DNA from: Salminus brasiliensis
Taxonomy: Eukaryota; Chordata; Actinopteri; Characiformes; Bryconidae
Direction of reading: 5' to 3'
NCBI RefSeq assembly: GCF_030463535.1
Contig: NC_132878.1
Location: 35,466,261 to 35,530,260 of the forward strand
Length of the DNA stretch: 64,000 nt
The stretch's first letter is position 1; each line of letters begins with the position of its first letter. The position numbers and the translations under genes were made by a program. Under the pieces are notes generated by a model that was given only the letters and a program-made list of their open reading frames with translations, made no database searches and was not told where the DNA came from. Shown in pieces: positions 37,430 through 49,810 of the stretch.

Positions 37430-37690
37430 AGTTGTTTCACTTTATTGCACTGGGTGCTGCTAAGCCATTCTATATTCATATTGTCCCAGGCATTTGCTAG
37501 TACGTTGCTATGGTATTTGTGGTGGATGCTCAGATGTTAAGTGGTTACTATAAAATCTCTTAGGGCTACAAGAGGATTGCTAGGTGGTGTCTATTGTGTT
37601 CTAGGTGGTTAATAGGGTATTGCTATGTGGTTTCTGAGGTATCATAGATGGATGCTATGTTTTCCCAGGTGATTTCTTGGATGTGTGCAT
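37430..37690 (-). repeat. degenerate GCAACA-type minisatellite
   Basis: Repeated TTGCTAGG, TGGTTACT, TTGCTATG(G/T) and GGTGGTT phrases. On the other strand this reads as variants of the TAGCAACACCTTAGCAACC unit seen at 58,865-59,195. Confidence 0.6.
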
Positions 37691-37984
37691 GTATCGCGGT
37701 GAAATAAGAAAGATGTACAAACTTTTGCACAGCAATTTGTGAACATTCTTTTTTATGTGGAAAAAATTTTAGACTTTGAGCAGTTTGTGGAAATGATATG
37801 TGAGAGCACAGAGCTGTATATTAGCACACCTCTCATAATCAGATCAAACATTTTAGTTTGGTTTGGTGTTAAAATGGCAGAATCATTTTATTCATATACA
37901 GAATTTAATTTACTTGGCTCACCATATTTACAACAGGTTTGTCTCAGTCAGTGATAAAATATGACATCCTTAAAATTACTTGAA

Positions 37985-38075
37985 TAAACACTTAACAGCT
38001 TATTAAACACTAAGGTGTATTATTTAGTAACTGCATGGACACCGGCAGGCCATAGGCTGTTTAAGGGGTTATGCC
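37985..38075 (+). mobile_element. TTAACCCC-ended inverted-repeat element, copy 4
   Basis: It contains TTAAACACTAAGGTGTATTA, then GACACCGGCAGGCCATAGGC and TGTTTAAGGGGTTA. The centre present in copies 1-3 is deleted, leaving about 90 bp. Confidence 0.6.
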
Positions 38076-41000
38076 ACAGCACCAGCATATAGTATAGACC
38101 TGTCATATATGCATTACCACCCAACAAGCAGAATGTAGAACTGAACCAGACTACCACTTGGGTAGGATCCAGACATAAGCACTGTATGGATTTAATGTCC
38201 TCCATATGGTGTGGCTCTTAAATCATCCATCAGAGCATATGCCACGCACCAGACTGGAAAACTCGCAACAATTTAGCGTTTCCTTAAACATAAGACAAAA
38301 ATACCCCACATAACAGCATAAACCTCAAACACCCATAACCTGGCTGACCTTCAGTCATCTCTCCAACGTGTCTCTCCCTGTAATTGGTGACGAGGTCGGC
38401 AGACATGCGTCTCTGATTTGATTTTAATGTAAAAGAAGTGCACTGGGTGATGAAAAAAAAAATGGTCAATGTTATTCAAACAACTTAAAGAACAACCACA
38501 AAGCCTGAGCTACTGTAATGACATAATGCCAAACATAGATGGGAAAGGAGAGAGAGCGAGAGAATGCTGGGGTGAATCCTATGAGGAATGTTGTGCTGAA
38601 TACCGCAGGAATGCAGCCACAAAAAGTTCAACTGCACAACAACGGAACAGCAGGGGTATCCCTCGTCCTCGCCCCAGAACTGCCCTGTCCCGTCCGAGGC
38701 TGAGGAAACCTACACGAGGAAAAGAGGAAAGAGCAAAAAAATGACACTTTAATGACATTTAGGTTTCTCCATAAAGGTGTACGACAGTGTTATTCAATCT
38801 AATCTCTGTATTTGTAACATATGCTCAAACGATCACTATACTTACAGAACCTATTGACCTACACACTTGAAATGAAATGAAATGACCTACACAATGGACA
38901 GATGCCAAAGATGCCATGAGTGTAAATTGAGTGAATAGGTTTTACTATTATATGAAGTATCAACTGCAAGTGCAGTAAGCAAATGCCAATGACAGAACCA
39001 GAACACCTCCATTATAATCAATCAGTTGGTGTATATTAGACACAAGTGTCAAAAAGCAATGCAGAAATCTTTCCTGATGAATGTCTTGTTTTTTTGGGGG
39101 GTTGTTTTTTTTGATGTCTTGGTGTTCCAAAATGGCTTTAAAAAGTGGCATAAAAATAATAATAGCATAATAATACAAGTAATAGGAATAGTATGTTTAA
39201 TAAAAGACAGAGACTTTAAAAATCTCAGATTGTTTTTCATTTAAATCTGTAAATAAGCAGAACTTTTTAGAATTGTGAGAAAATACATGAGGAAACACGA
39301 TTCTGCCCTATTTCTGATAAATATTTTTATTTGTTTTCATTTTTAATATTTTACATTTTTGGCAATGACCATGTTTAGGTATTTGTACAAGAATATTTTG
39401 GAAATTCTTCTCTTCCACTAAAGTTAATTTTCAGGTGACTTTTAGGTGGATCTTATCTCCTCATATGAGGATTTTACACAAAATTGAGGAGTTTATACAG
39501 ATCGAGCACATGCTTTCATTAAAGCAAAACGAGGCATACAGCACCAAATATTACAAAAAAAATAATAATTTCATGTTAAAGATTTTAATATAATTAGATA
39601 ATAAATTAATAGATTAAATTAGAAAAGAAAACAGAAGAAGCATTTTCACTACCTGCCATGCAAACACTACTTAAACCTACAGTTAAGATAGGGAATGCTA
39701 GCCCGCTGTACATACCCATTTTGCAGTTGGGTCCTTGAGCTACAAGAAGCCTGCAGTTGTTTATGTTTAGACTTGACATTTCCACTCTATACACTTACCA
39801 AAAGAAAATGCACATAAACTTAAGAAAAACTCTCTGCAAGGTATGATAGGGTAAAAAAGAAAAAGCATTGTTAAACTACCATATATTATTGTGATGTACA
39901 CATTTCATATTCTGCATTTTCCATTCCTCATTTTTCCCTTCAGGTCCACTTATGACATTTGTGTGGTTTATGTACCAAAGCAGTCCAGTCCACAGCAGTT
40001 TCACAGGGCCATTTCCCAACCTATCTGTAGCCCGTTGAATTAAACTGGTGTTTTTTGTTGCAATGCTTTTAAGACATACACATACAGGGCAGCCAATCAA
40101 AACACAATATATGTTGGGACAAATGTATTGGGACACCTGATCATTTATTGTTTTTTCCCAAATGAAGAGTTTTAAAAAGGTAAATAAAAATATATAGCCA
40201 CAAATTTGACAACTATCAGTCAGGGCTATTTATCTAATATCCGTGCCAACATCATGAATTCAGATCAAGAAGAGTTATGACACGAAAGGCAAGCTTGTCT
40301 TTGTTATTAGACTCTGGGTAGGACATGTCATAGGTAGCATGTAATTATGCTGGCTTTTTATGTCCTAGAGAGCTACACAGAGGCTGAACAGAGGCTGGTT
40401 GTGTGATTGGACTAAGTAAGTGAAAGCAGATTAGCATGTGTCTTAAAATGCAAATTCAAGAACATCTGTTGATGGTTAAACGATTCTGCTGGCCTAGAGC
40501 AGTCAAGTGTAGAAAGAGCCTTTAACCGAGGGCTATTTGTCTGCTCTTTTGAACAGAGCGTATTCCCATGTACTTGTCTAGATTTTCACATATGGAACTA
40601 ATAGCTTGCAGAGGTATTTTTAGGTCTACTACAAGAAATGGACAGCTCTGCTAGACAGCTTTTGGCTGTTCGTTTCTTCAGTTAACATTGTGCATATTTG
40701 GCATCTAACGGAATGAAAGCTCTTTGACAGTCAAGAAAAACATCCAAAAGCACTTCATAATAATAAGTAGCACCTTTTAAACTGAAAGTGCTGTTTCTGA
40801 TTATTTTTGTATTTGGCTTAATTATTTTGTCTTGCTGTTCGTCCTCACTCAGCAGACGAGTTTTAGTCAGTGTGATCCGCATCTCCATGACATGAATTGA
40901 TTTTGATCTGATTAAAATATCAACCTGTATCATGTAGATGGCATGTTTTGGTTTATCCATCAGCTAATGGATGGACAAAAGTGGGAGCAGGCGAGACGGA

Positions 41001-42655
41001 GCGAAAATTGCGATCCTGGAACTAAACAGCAGTGGAAAATTGCCCCCTGGCAGCCGTGCTGCTCGCCCCAAGAATTTGGGATCTGTTATTTTTGTACAGA
41101 GAACAATAAACCACCTACAAATTATGTCCAAAAAAGCCCCACTGGACTCCCTTATGCCCCCCTCCCTTATTCCAGCTCAAAAGGAATGGGATATGTGGTC
41201 ACATGACCACATCCCCGAAAGTATAATTATATCTGCAGGCCCTCGTTTTGTCTGCGGATGGAATTCCTTTCCGTTACATCATCTGAGTGTGACCTTTGAC
41301 TTGTCTCTGGGGCTGATGCTCTTCTGCTGTCTCCATTTGCCAAATTTAGTTTCAATCACAGAGTGCGTCACTCTTCTCTTCTGAAGATTGTGGTAATCCC
41401 GTGGGCTTCAGGGGCTCCAGTCCTGGCCACTAGGGGTCTGCAGAAGTATGTCTGTAAATGGATTAGTAGAAATAGCAACTGGGAAATTTGCTAACAATGT
41501 ATTTATCATTTTTTATTGCTTTGTTAGTGCAGCTCATTAGAACAAGAGAGCATGATGCCGTTGCAACCCTAATGCACACTAAATGAGTGGGCCAAGACAC
41601 CCTAAAAGGGTTGGCCTTGGTCTGCCTTTAAATTTCAAGCCCTGGTGCAGTAACTTTGAAGCATTAACACAATAGACATCCCACACAGAGTTTCTAATGG
41701 CAGACTGCGTTAGTCAGAAACTCTCATTTTGAACAAGGAAACGCATGAATAGCAATGTAAGTCACATATTCAACATGTTTTGTTGTTCCTATGATTGAAA
41801 AACAATAACAAGCACCTACTGATCCAAACTGCTCTCTGAATGACCTTACTCATTTCCCTTTCCCTTGCTCAGGAAAAAAAAACATCCAACAAGCAAGCTA
41901 GAACATGCAGCATAAGTCTTGGTGTGGCTGATTTTAAAAATTAAATCAAATTAAAAAGGGATTTAGATTCGGCCAGTGGAATGGATACTAGTAGGCCTAA
42001 GCAAAGAGGCTATTGCATTTATTGTCTCCAAATATTTGTCATAAATGTTCCTTAACAGTGACTCTTCAACAATGTATCATTTATGCAGATATATATAAAT
42101 AAAAACAAACTTTAGATCATACATAATCACTCATGTGACAGCCTATATTTAGTTGACTTAGCCCAACTAAGCAAGTCATGTGTTGATGTGACTGTTTCTT
42201 GGCTGTGATATTTTGATGTATATCAATGGTCTTATATACCCTGGGAATAAATATTTTCCTTTCATGAGGAATGTATTGGTGCAATGGCAAGGATGTGGTA
42301 TAAATCCCAAGATAGAGTTAGTCCAGGGCCTCAGAATGCCTTAATGTGGCCCTCTTTCTTCTACTTGTTTTAGGAGCTGCTCGTCATCATTTCCAGGTTA
42401 AGCCTGTGGTTAACCTCTCCATGTCCTCTTCATGCCTTTTAAAACCCATTTCCCACCCACCTTTTTTCACAGGGCTCTTGTGAAGTTCTGTAGAGCGGGT
42501 GGCACTTAAATAAACTCAGTGTGGTGGGTATAGTTGAACTATTGTTTAAAGCTCTGGAATGCTGATTCGGCAATAACTGCCTTGTAGGAGGTAAAGTATC
42601 AGTCTTTTTTTGCCCTCAAAGAGGGGCACCGAGCATGACATTAAAGTTTAACAGA
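38076..42655. other. gene-free DNA
   Basis: Mostly AT-rich. A frame at 38,469-38,744 is open and basic but has no domain, no splice context and no partner exons, so I do not call it a gene. A transposon inverted-repeat end lies at about 40,105-40,145. The block 40,970-41,390 is GC-richer. Confidence 0.35.
40105..40145. repeat. DNA-transposon terminal repeat fragment
   Basis: GGGACAAATGTATTGGGACA followed by CCTGATCATT resembles the terminus of a common fish Tc1-type element. It is the mirror of the end seen at 10,520-10,545. The rest of the element is not recognisable. Confidence 0.45.
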
Positions 42656-42659
42656 GCTG

Positions 42660-43480
42660 AACATATTTATTCCTGTGCTATTGAGGTTGGAATGCGGCCG
42701 CAGGCGCTTCAGGGGCTTAGCGTCCAGCACTAGCGCTGCCGCAAGAAGACAACGTTACCTAGCGCACCTGAAGCATGCCACACACGGAGCCGGGTTTATT
42801 TTGCCGCTGGCCATCGCATCCTGCCGGGCCTACCGCAGAGGTGGACAGTTACACCACATCGTTAATGATTGGCAGGGCGCAACACTGAGTCACACACAGG
42901 CGGCGCGATGAGCCCAGGAATACTGTAACTTACTCGAGTGTGTGAGTGAATGTTTTCGTGTAGGGGGTAGGTTAGTGGAGGGTAAGAACTGGCAGCCTTG
43001 AGCTGGGCTGGAATGAGAGGTTGTTGACAGACAGGGTACATTACCATGCCATGCTTCCAGCGGCCAGAGCTGGAGCTCCTACTGTACTCCAGCCCCAGAC
43101 CACAAGGAGAAAGCTAGAGAGAACAAGGGAGGAAGAAAGAGGGAGGGAAAGGGAAAAATGAGAAACAGAGAGACAGGGAGACAGAAGGCCCAGAGTGAAG
43201 ATTCCCTTATAAGGAGAGTCTTCCTCCGAGACGGTGCGCATGTAGTAACAGCATGTCTGCTGGCATGGCCGGCGCATTCCTCCAGCTCTCACTCGCCCCT
43301 CGCCCAGAGCTTTTCATTTCCGATTGGCTGCCACTCGAAAGCCAGCGCTGCCTTTCCTAAGGAGGAGGGGGGACCAGGTTTTTTCTCTTTTTTTTTTTTT
43401 TAAATACACAAACGGATAAGTCTAGCCGCTTTCCTGCATCTTACTGTCTGCTCTCCGTCTAGTAGCCGCTGGAGCAAAAC
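42660..43480 (+). promoter_or_regulatory. candidate ccn2 upstream regulatory region
   Basis: A GC-rich region 0.9-1.8 kb upstream of the ccn2 TATA box, distinct from its AT-rich surroundings. It contains GGAATGC (42,689-42,695), a perfect AP-1 element TGAGTCA (42,886-42,892), GGAATGA near 43,010, a reverse TEAD core GCATTCC near 43,265 and a CCAAT core (ATTGG, near 43,325). TEAD plus AP-1 sites are typical of YAP/TAZ-driven enhancers, and ccn2 is the classic YAP target. Function is inferred. Open frames in the block overlap on both strands and show no domain. Confidence 0.4.
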
Positions 43481-44257
43481 AAGACCCCGCCACACACCTG
43501 CACTGTGAAGCATACAGACTAAACCTTATTAGCAAGGTGAAAGCCCTGGGTGAAAAAAGAAAAACATACATAGTGATTAAAGGACTGGGTCAAACTGAAT
43601 GTAGCTAACATGAGTCAGAGTTGGAGCTTTGAAGCAATACTTCTATAGCCAACATGATAAACACAATGTACAAATAAACCCATATGTCTGTATTTTTCTG
43701 GCCTGACCATGCGACCGTGTAAAATCTCATTCCCATGAACTTACACCTGTTCATGGTATTATGAGAGCATTAAGTGTACTCTACATTTTAAATGGAGGTT
43801 TTCCATTAAAAGGAAAATACAGTCTACAACTATGCTTAATTCTTGTCCTATCGGCCTGTATGTAGGCCCACACACCAACCTATAGATTAGCTATAGTAAT
43901 TGCAGTAGTATAGTAGTTAAATAAATAGTAGGTCCATGGTTCAAGGGGTTAAAAGACTTTTGTAATTCCATGTTAAGCCTTCTGTTCCATTCACAAAGCA
44001 ATAAATGTGTTTTTTTATTCCAAGCCAGTGTTACAGTAAACCATAACCATGCAGTAAATTCGAAAACAAGTGCTCTAAGCTCTGAGAGTAGCTTGCCTTT
44101 ACCAACCCAGACAAACATGTAGCCATACGGCCATTAGATGAACTGCTATTAGTGAAAAAAATAGGAAAAAAAAAACCACATGAACAGAGAAGGTGGATAT
44201 TGCCAAGACTGCAGTTTTATTTTGATATGTGACAGCCGCTCTCTGCCTCAGACAGCT
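43481..44257. other. gene-free DNA upstream of ccn2 promoter
   Basis: AT-rich non-coding sequence. No repeat family or site is recognised. Confidence 0.4.
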
Positions 44258-44440
44258 GGAATGCAGAATGGCAGGGGGTGTGAGTCTAGAGGTTGGGGAG
44301 GGGGGGTAGGGAAGCAGAGGGGGCAGGAAACTAGGAAAGAATGCCAGGAATGTCCATGTTTATCCAGAGCTCCATTCAGCCAGAGGCGGCCCACCAAAGC
44401 TCGACGGGTATAAAGGGTGGGCCGCCGCTGCCTTCCAGCT
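44258..44440 (+). promoter_or_regulatory. ccn2: ccn2 proximal promoter (TEAD sites, TATA box)
   Basis: TATAAA lies at 44,409-44,414, which puts the transcription start near 44,440 and gives a 5' UTR of about 260 bp. Upstream are GGAATGC (44,258-44,264), AGAATGCC (44,338-44,345), GGAATGT (44,347-44,353) and a reverse CCATTC (44,372-44,377). GGAATG is the TEAD consensus, and YAP/TAZ-TEAD drive of ccn2 through clustered sites near the TATA box is well established in mammals. The order GAATGC, AGGAATGTCC, TGTTT, TCCATTCAG, TATA matches my memory of the human promoter, suggesting deep conservation. Confidence 0.75.
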
Positions 44441-44699
44441 CAGAACACTCCGACTCCTCCTGAGAGAGAAGCAACAAGGGTTGAGCTTGAAGCAGCCCAG
44501 CACAGCCTTACCGAAGCTACACTCTAGCTTTCCACTCGACGAGACCAGGAGGGAACGGCCTGACCCCAACGGGATCGACTTGATCATACACAAGAGAGAA
44601 GACAACAGCTCTGCAGAAGCTGAGCAAGACTTTGGAAAAGCCCAAAAGAGAGATTTTTAAACCAGAGATTTTTGAAACAGAAAAATAGAAGACGCCAAG
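44441..44699 (+). other. ccn2: ccn2 5' untranslated region (predicted)
   Basis: Sequence between the expected start of transcription and the ATG at 44,700. No intron signal is apparent. The exact 5' end is inferred from the TATA position. Confidence 0.6.
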
Positions 44700-46559
44700 A
44701 TGTTTTCTGGAATGAGCCTGAGACTAGTTTCTGTGCTCTGCTTCACCTTCTTCAGCTGGGTAAGTTTGTTTTATGCTCTCTGCCATGTCTCAGTAAAGTG
44801 TAATAATAAGAACATGACCAGCCTGCTGCTGTAAGGCTATGTACATCTGGAACTACAGTAATCACATGGACTACACTAAGAATACTGATGTCCTGTAGGC
44901 AGCATCTAAATGAATGAATGAAGGTAGAAGCTGTTAAACTTACTAAGAAGTTTCCTTTCCTGATTCCTTTCTCAGGTGGTAGCTCAGGAGTGCAATGGCC
45001 AGTGCCAGTGCCCCGATGTGCCCCCACAGTGTGCTCCGGGTGTAAGCCTAGTGCCGGATGCCTGTGGATGCTGCAGGGTGTGTGCCAAGCAGCTGGGAGA
45101 GCTGTGCACGGAGAGAGATGTTTGCGACCCTCACAAAGGCCTCTTCTGTGACTACGGTTCCCCGAGCAACCGTCGCATTGGTGTCTGCACTGGTAAGCTT
45201 GAGAGGCCTCAGTCACACATAATATAGCTGATGATCCTCAGAACCGTTAGACAACATGCTTCCACTGCATAACACAGTTCCTCAGAGGTAACCTGTCTAC
45301 TTGCTCTGTTCCCTATAGCCAGAGATGGTGCCACCTGTGTGTTTGGAGGAATGGTGTACCGCAGTGGCGAGTCATTCCAGAGCAGCTGCAAATACCAGTG
45401 CACTTGTCTGGATGGAGCAGTTGGCTGCGTCCCCCTCTGTGGGATGGATGTCCGGCTGCCCAGCCCAGACTGCCCTGCTCCCCGAAGGGTCAAGGTGCCA
45501 GGAAAGTGCTGCGAGGAGTGGGTCTGCGACTCGCCACAAACCACAAACACCTTTGTGGGCTCTGCTCTTGCAGGTAAGAAGCAAAACAGTGCTCATTGAC
45601 AAGCAATTCATCTCAGTGCTCATTGTCAAGTAACTTTAATGAATTATTAAGAAGCCACTAATAGGTCAGGTACAGTTTTTCTGTATCTGCCAATGGTGAT
45701 GCATCAGTGACGTCACTGCACTACACTGACTAATGTCTTGCTCTGTTTTGGTTTCAGCTTACAGAGAGGAAGAGACCTATGGCCCAGATCTTTCCATGAT
45801 GCGTGAGAACTGCCTGGTCCAGACCACAGAGTGGAGCGCCTGCTCAAAGACCTGTGGCCTGGGAATCTCCACTCGTGTCACCAATGACAACCGAGAGTGC
45901 CGTCTGGAGAAGCAGTCTCGTCTCTGCATGGTGCGCCCCTGCGAGTCCCACCTGGAAGAGAGAATCAGGGTAAGCATCAACCATGTCATGTCATTTTTAT
46001 CTGCTGCATCAGTGGTCACCAACCTTCCTTTCGGAGTTCTACCTTAAGTTTGACCTCTGGTCCAAAATCTCACACACCTGATCCACCTAATCCAACACTT
46101 CCGATGACCATGTTAAGTTAGATCAAATGTAGTAGAGGTAAACTCTACAAGATGGTATATCTCCAGGAATTGAGTTGATGACCACAGCACTGCACTGCCC
46201 AGTCCCTTCAGCCACATTAAAAGGAACATGTTGTCTAAACCCATGTCTGTTTTCTTTTACAGAAAGGAAAGAAGTGCATCCGCACCCCAAGAGTCTCCAA
46301 GCCCATGAAGTTCGAGATCTCGGGCTGCACCACCACCAAGGCCTACCGGCCCAAGTTTTGCGGCGTTTGCACAGATGGCCGCTGCTGCACCCCCCACCGG
46401 ACCGCCACTCTGCCCATGGAGTTCAAGTGCCCCGATGGCCAGGTTATGAAGAAGCAGATGATGTTCATCAAGACCTGCGCATGCCACTACAACTGCCCCG
46501 GTGAGAATGACATCTTCGAGTCTATGTACTACAAGAAGATGCTCGGCGACATGGCATGA
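44700..46559 (+). CDS. ccn2: CCN2 / connective tissue growth factor, 5 coding exons
   Basis: Secreted matricellular protein that binds integrins, heparan sulfate and growth factors in the extracellular matrix. Coding exons: 44700-44759, 44976-45192, 45319-45573, 45758-45969, 46263-46559; all introns are GT-AG (216, 126, 184 and 293 bp) and the frame closes to 346 residues (mammalian CCN2 has 349). Exon 1 is the signal peptide (cleavage likely after VVA, residue 23). Exon 2 is the IGFBP domain with CGCCRVC. Exon 3 is VWC, residues about 93-177. Exon 4 is TSP1 with WSACSKTCG, residues 178-248. Exon 5 is the C-terminal cystine knot, ending [10 protein letters not shown], which separates CCN2 from CCN1. 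One domain per exon is the CCN family pattern. No defect is seen. Teleosts can have two ccn2 copies; I cannot tell a from b. Confidence 0.97.
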
Positions 46560-47052
46560 GGGGGAGGATCGGAGGAATAGAAGGAAAATCTGTCCAATGA
46601 CTGTCCATTTCAAACAGATATCCATCTCATATCTCAGCACAGTACTCTGTCTATTTCCTTTTGGTTTTGTTCTTTTCAATTTACACATCTTCTTTTGTGT
46701 TGTATATGTGTTTTGTATCACTCAGAACTGTTTTAATGTACGCTTGGTGGATATCTGGGGCTCTTTTTTGCCCTAAAGTAAGTGAGTGAGTGTGGGTTGC
46801 GGGTGGGCAGGAGGGAGGGAGGGTGGGATTAAACGACAGGGCGTTTAATGCTGATGCCCCTAAAATAATACTGCACTATAGCCTGACTTGGTGGCGCCCC
46901 TTGTCACTGATTGGCCTGACAACGCTGAGGCCCCTTCCCTAAACTGTGGTGGGCAAATCCAGACTTGGAGAGCAAGAGTGGTGAAAGGTGAGGAGGGCGG
47001 CGGCTTTTTAACCTTGGAACGGAGGCCAAAACGCCTCACCCAACTGAGAGAA

Positions 47053-47054
<2 letters not shown>

Positions 47055-47084
<30 letters not shown>
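47055..47084. repeat. (GA)n microsatellite in ccn2 3' UTR
   Basis: About 15 GA units within the predicted 3' UTR of ccn2. Confidence 0.9.
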
Positions 47085-47452
47085 CAAGAATGTGCTCTTG
47101 TATGTAGTTAACTGTGTGTCTCAATGCTGAGCAGGAGGCCAAATCCTAGGCTTCAGATGTTAGGGCACTGAGAGTACCAACTGACTGACACCTTTGTCCA
47201 AAAAAAAAAAAAGACTGGATGATTTGCAGCTCATTCCTTTGTGTGTGTTTTTGTAACACTGTAGATAATGTACATATTTTGTACAGTTTAAGTTAATTTA
47301 AGTTTAAGTCTGTTAAGTCTGTTATGTCTGTTTTTTACTACGTGTTATGATGATAGCCCGTTTTGCTGACTTGACTGTTCTTGTTACAGTTTGTGTACTA
47401 TTTTATTGAGAAGTGTGACCAAAAAGTTACGTTTTGAACTTTTGTAGTTTGG

Positions 47453-47458
47453 AATAAA
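47453..47458 (+). terminator. ccn2: ccn2 polyadenylation signal
   Basis: AATAAA, followed by AT-rich sequence and then a T/GT-rich stretch (TTGTAAGTTCTG, then TTTTTTTATTTTG) suited to cleavage-factor binding. It is the first good signal after the stop codon. Confidence 0.8.
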
Positions 47459-47480
47459 ATATTATATTTTTTATATAAAT

Positions 47481-47696
47481 CTTGTAAGTTCTGATTCCTT
47501 TTTTTATTTTGCTCCTTGTGGCAGCGTTCCACATAGGAAATACATACCAATTATAGCTCCGTGTTTTTCACCACACAGTTTTATACCTCCTTGGTGGACC
47601 ACACAGCTGCATTGTGCTCTGCATTGCTTCCGAGACCACACACATTCAAATCATTCATGGCAGACATTCATAAGCCATATTCATTTGTAGAATAGA

Positions 47697-47727
<31 letters not shown>

Positions 47728-49808
47728 TGTACAGCCACTGTATAACACACTCATTGCACACTCACTGCAAACCCACACACGTGTGTGTATTAACAGAAAC
47801 ACTGATACACATACACATGCTATATTAAATAGTGGTCTGACACTGAAAGTGCTAAGAAAAGGCCCAGGCCAGCAATACATTTGCACAGGAGCCAGACAGA
47901 CAGCAGACAAACATTCACACACCAGTCATGTTTGTGAGGAAGCAAAGGCATAGACTTCAGGTTTGTGTGTGGATGTGTGTGGCAGAAATAGTACAAAGCA
48001 ATTTTATGATGCATCCAGTCAGTAAAGAGGAAAGAAAGAAGCTGCACACTCAGGTTTTTATTAGACATGGGAAGCATGCATTTATTGACCAGCTAATGTA
48101 ACACATTTTCACATTCTCATTTCGCAGCACCAAACACAGGCCAGTTTTGTGGCCTACAATGTGGGGTCCCTTGTAACATTTGGGGACATTTCACCAAAGG
48201 CTCTGCTCCAAAACTTTTCTGCAATGATTTGTATTACAGTTATTAATTTATTAGAGCCCCTCTCATCTGTAGGGCCAGAAGAACCATAGAAAGTCACTGC
48301 TAATTCAAATTAGTGTGAACTTTTAACTATTGTGAAACAAAATAATACAAACCCACATATCAAGCTTTAGGCACACTTTTAAAGAAGGATTGTATGCACT
48401 TAGTGACGATCCTTATATTAAGATTAAAGGTCTTCTATGAGTGCTGTTAGAAGTGTGCTTATTTGTCAGTGAAACTACATACAAGCCATTATGACTGATA
48501 TTTATGTTACAACTGATGTGAAACCTGTTCCTCAAGTCATTAAATATTGCTTTTCCATTTCAGTTAGTGAATCCAGGGCACATTACCTGAAGCCCAAAGT
48601 GTTCCACTCAAGCGCAACATATTGCCTGAGACATGACTACCCTCTGGTGTACACTTATGCCATTAGTCATTATTCCAGTATATTTCAGCTTCAGAAATGT
48701 GTATGAGCAAAGATGACGTTGTTTTGATCTGAATATATCTTCTCAGAGGTGCTGGCAGACTGGCTGATCACAAAGCAGTATAAAAAGTGATGTAAAGTTA
48801 GCAGCTAAGGGTCATTTTTAGTGTCAAGAGCAAAATTAGTTTGGGAATTTTTTTGTAATATAAAATAATAATAAAGACATTTTATTAATAAAATCCATTT
48901 AAAGGATTATAACAATATAAATATGAATGGTATAATCTTACCACATTATTACAGGAGTGATATCAAGCTGTTAGGCAAGAATGTCCTGTTAAGCTGACAA
49001 AGATGGACATTAATGGTTTCTAAGCTTGCTTTTGAGCTTTATATTACCCTCCCATGTTCCCTTGCTTTGGTATAGACTGTGCCTGTCTAGTCTCCTTCTC
49101 ATGGATCAATCAGGTTTAGCACATGGCCAAACCTTTTACATTTGTGTTTACTAACACAGGTCAAACCACTGCCATGTCACTCATCTCAATGCACTTTTCA
49201 GACTCAGCTCATGCCAAACTAACTGGCTTTAGTGTTGTTAGCAAAGTCTCTGTGATATTTCAGTTCTTAATGTGTGTTTGGCTTGCCTTTCTAGGTTTTG
49301 ATATGCCCATTGTTTTCTTGAGTTATGAATGTTCCTTGTGTTTATTCGCCTTTACGACCCTGCCTGTCTTGTTCATGTGCCTTGGAGATGCCACAAAAAA
49401 GTTACTTCGTGATTGCATTTCCCCTTACAGACAAATTTGATACAGAAGACTTCGCTGTCCAAGGTTGCAGTGAGTGACAAGGACCACAAGCCTGTCTCCA
49501 CACCACCGGTGCTTCCTCTGTAGGGACCGTGAGGAGGGTACTAAAAGTAACCTTCATAATAATGTTAGCATGTGGGCCAGTCTTAAACTGAAGAAGTTAG
49601 ACAGCGGAGCTCTGAACTCTTTCATTGAGTTCTCACTCCTCCTTCATCCCCATGGAGAAAAAATAAGGATCCCCAAGAGAAAATTGGGGAAAGGCTGTTT
49701 CATTTTCTATCAACAGTCAGAGAGCCAGCAGGAGTGTACACAGCTCCTCTTAGTACCTAGGAGAACTCTGTGGAGACAGACATTGTTGCCCTTACCAGAG
49801 CTGAAAAG
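47481..49808. other. intergenic DNA downstream of ccn2
   Basis: Non-coding. A (CA)n microsatellite lies at about 47,700-47,728. Open frames at 49,123-49,440 and 49,474-49,863 have no recognised domain and no splice partners; I treat them as chance. Confidence 0.4.
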
Positions 49809-49810
49809 TA

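Larger units (their letters stand above)
46560..47480 (+). other. ccn2: ccn2 3' untranslated region
   Basis: Runs from the TGA at 46,557-46,559 to about 20 bp past the AATAAA at 47,453. It includes a (GA)n tract (47,055-47,084), a poly(A) run near 47,200 and AT-rich sequence with ATTTT and TGTTT motifs towards the end, as expected for an unstable immediate-early type mRNA. Confidence 0.75.

Noticed and set aside
38469-38744. Basic 91-residue open frame
   Set aside because: No domain, no partner exons and low-complexity Arg/Lys composition. Chance is more likely.
44752-45216. 154-residue frame on the - strand
   Set aside because: Antisense shadow spanning ccn2 exon 2 and intron sequence. The + strand exon is fully explained.
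46257-46721. 154-residue frame on the - strand
   Set aside because: Antisense shadow of ccn2 exon 5, caused by its GC-rich codon pattern.
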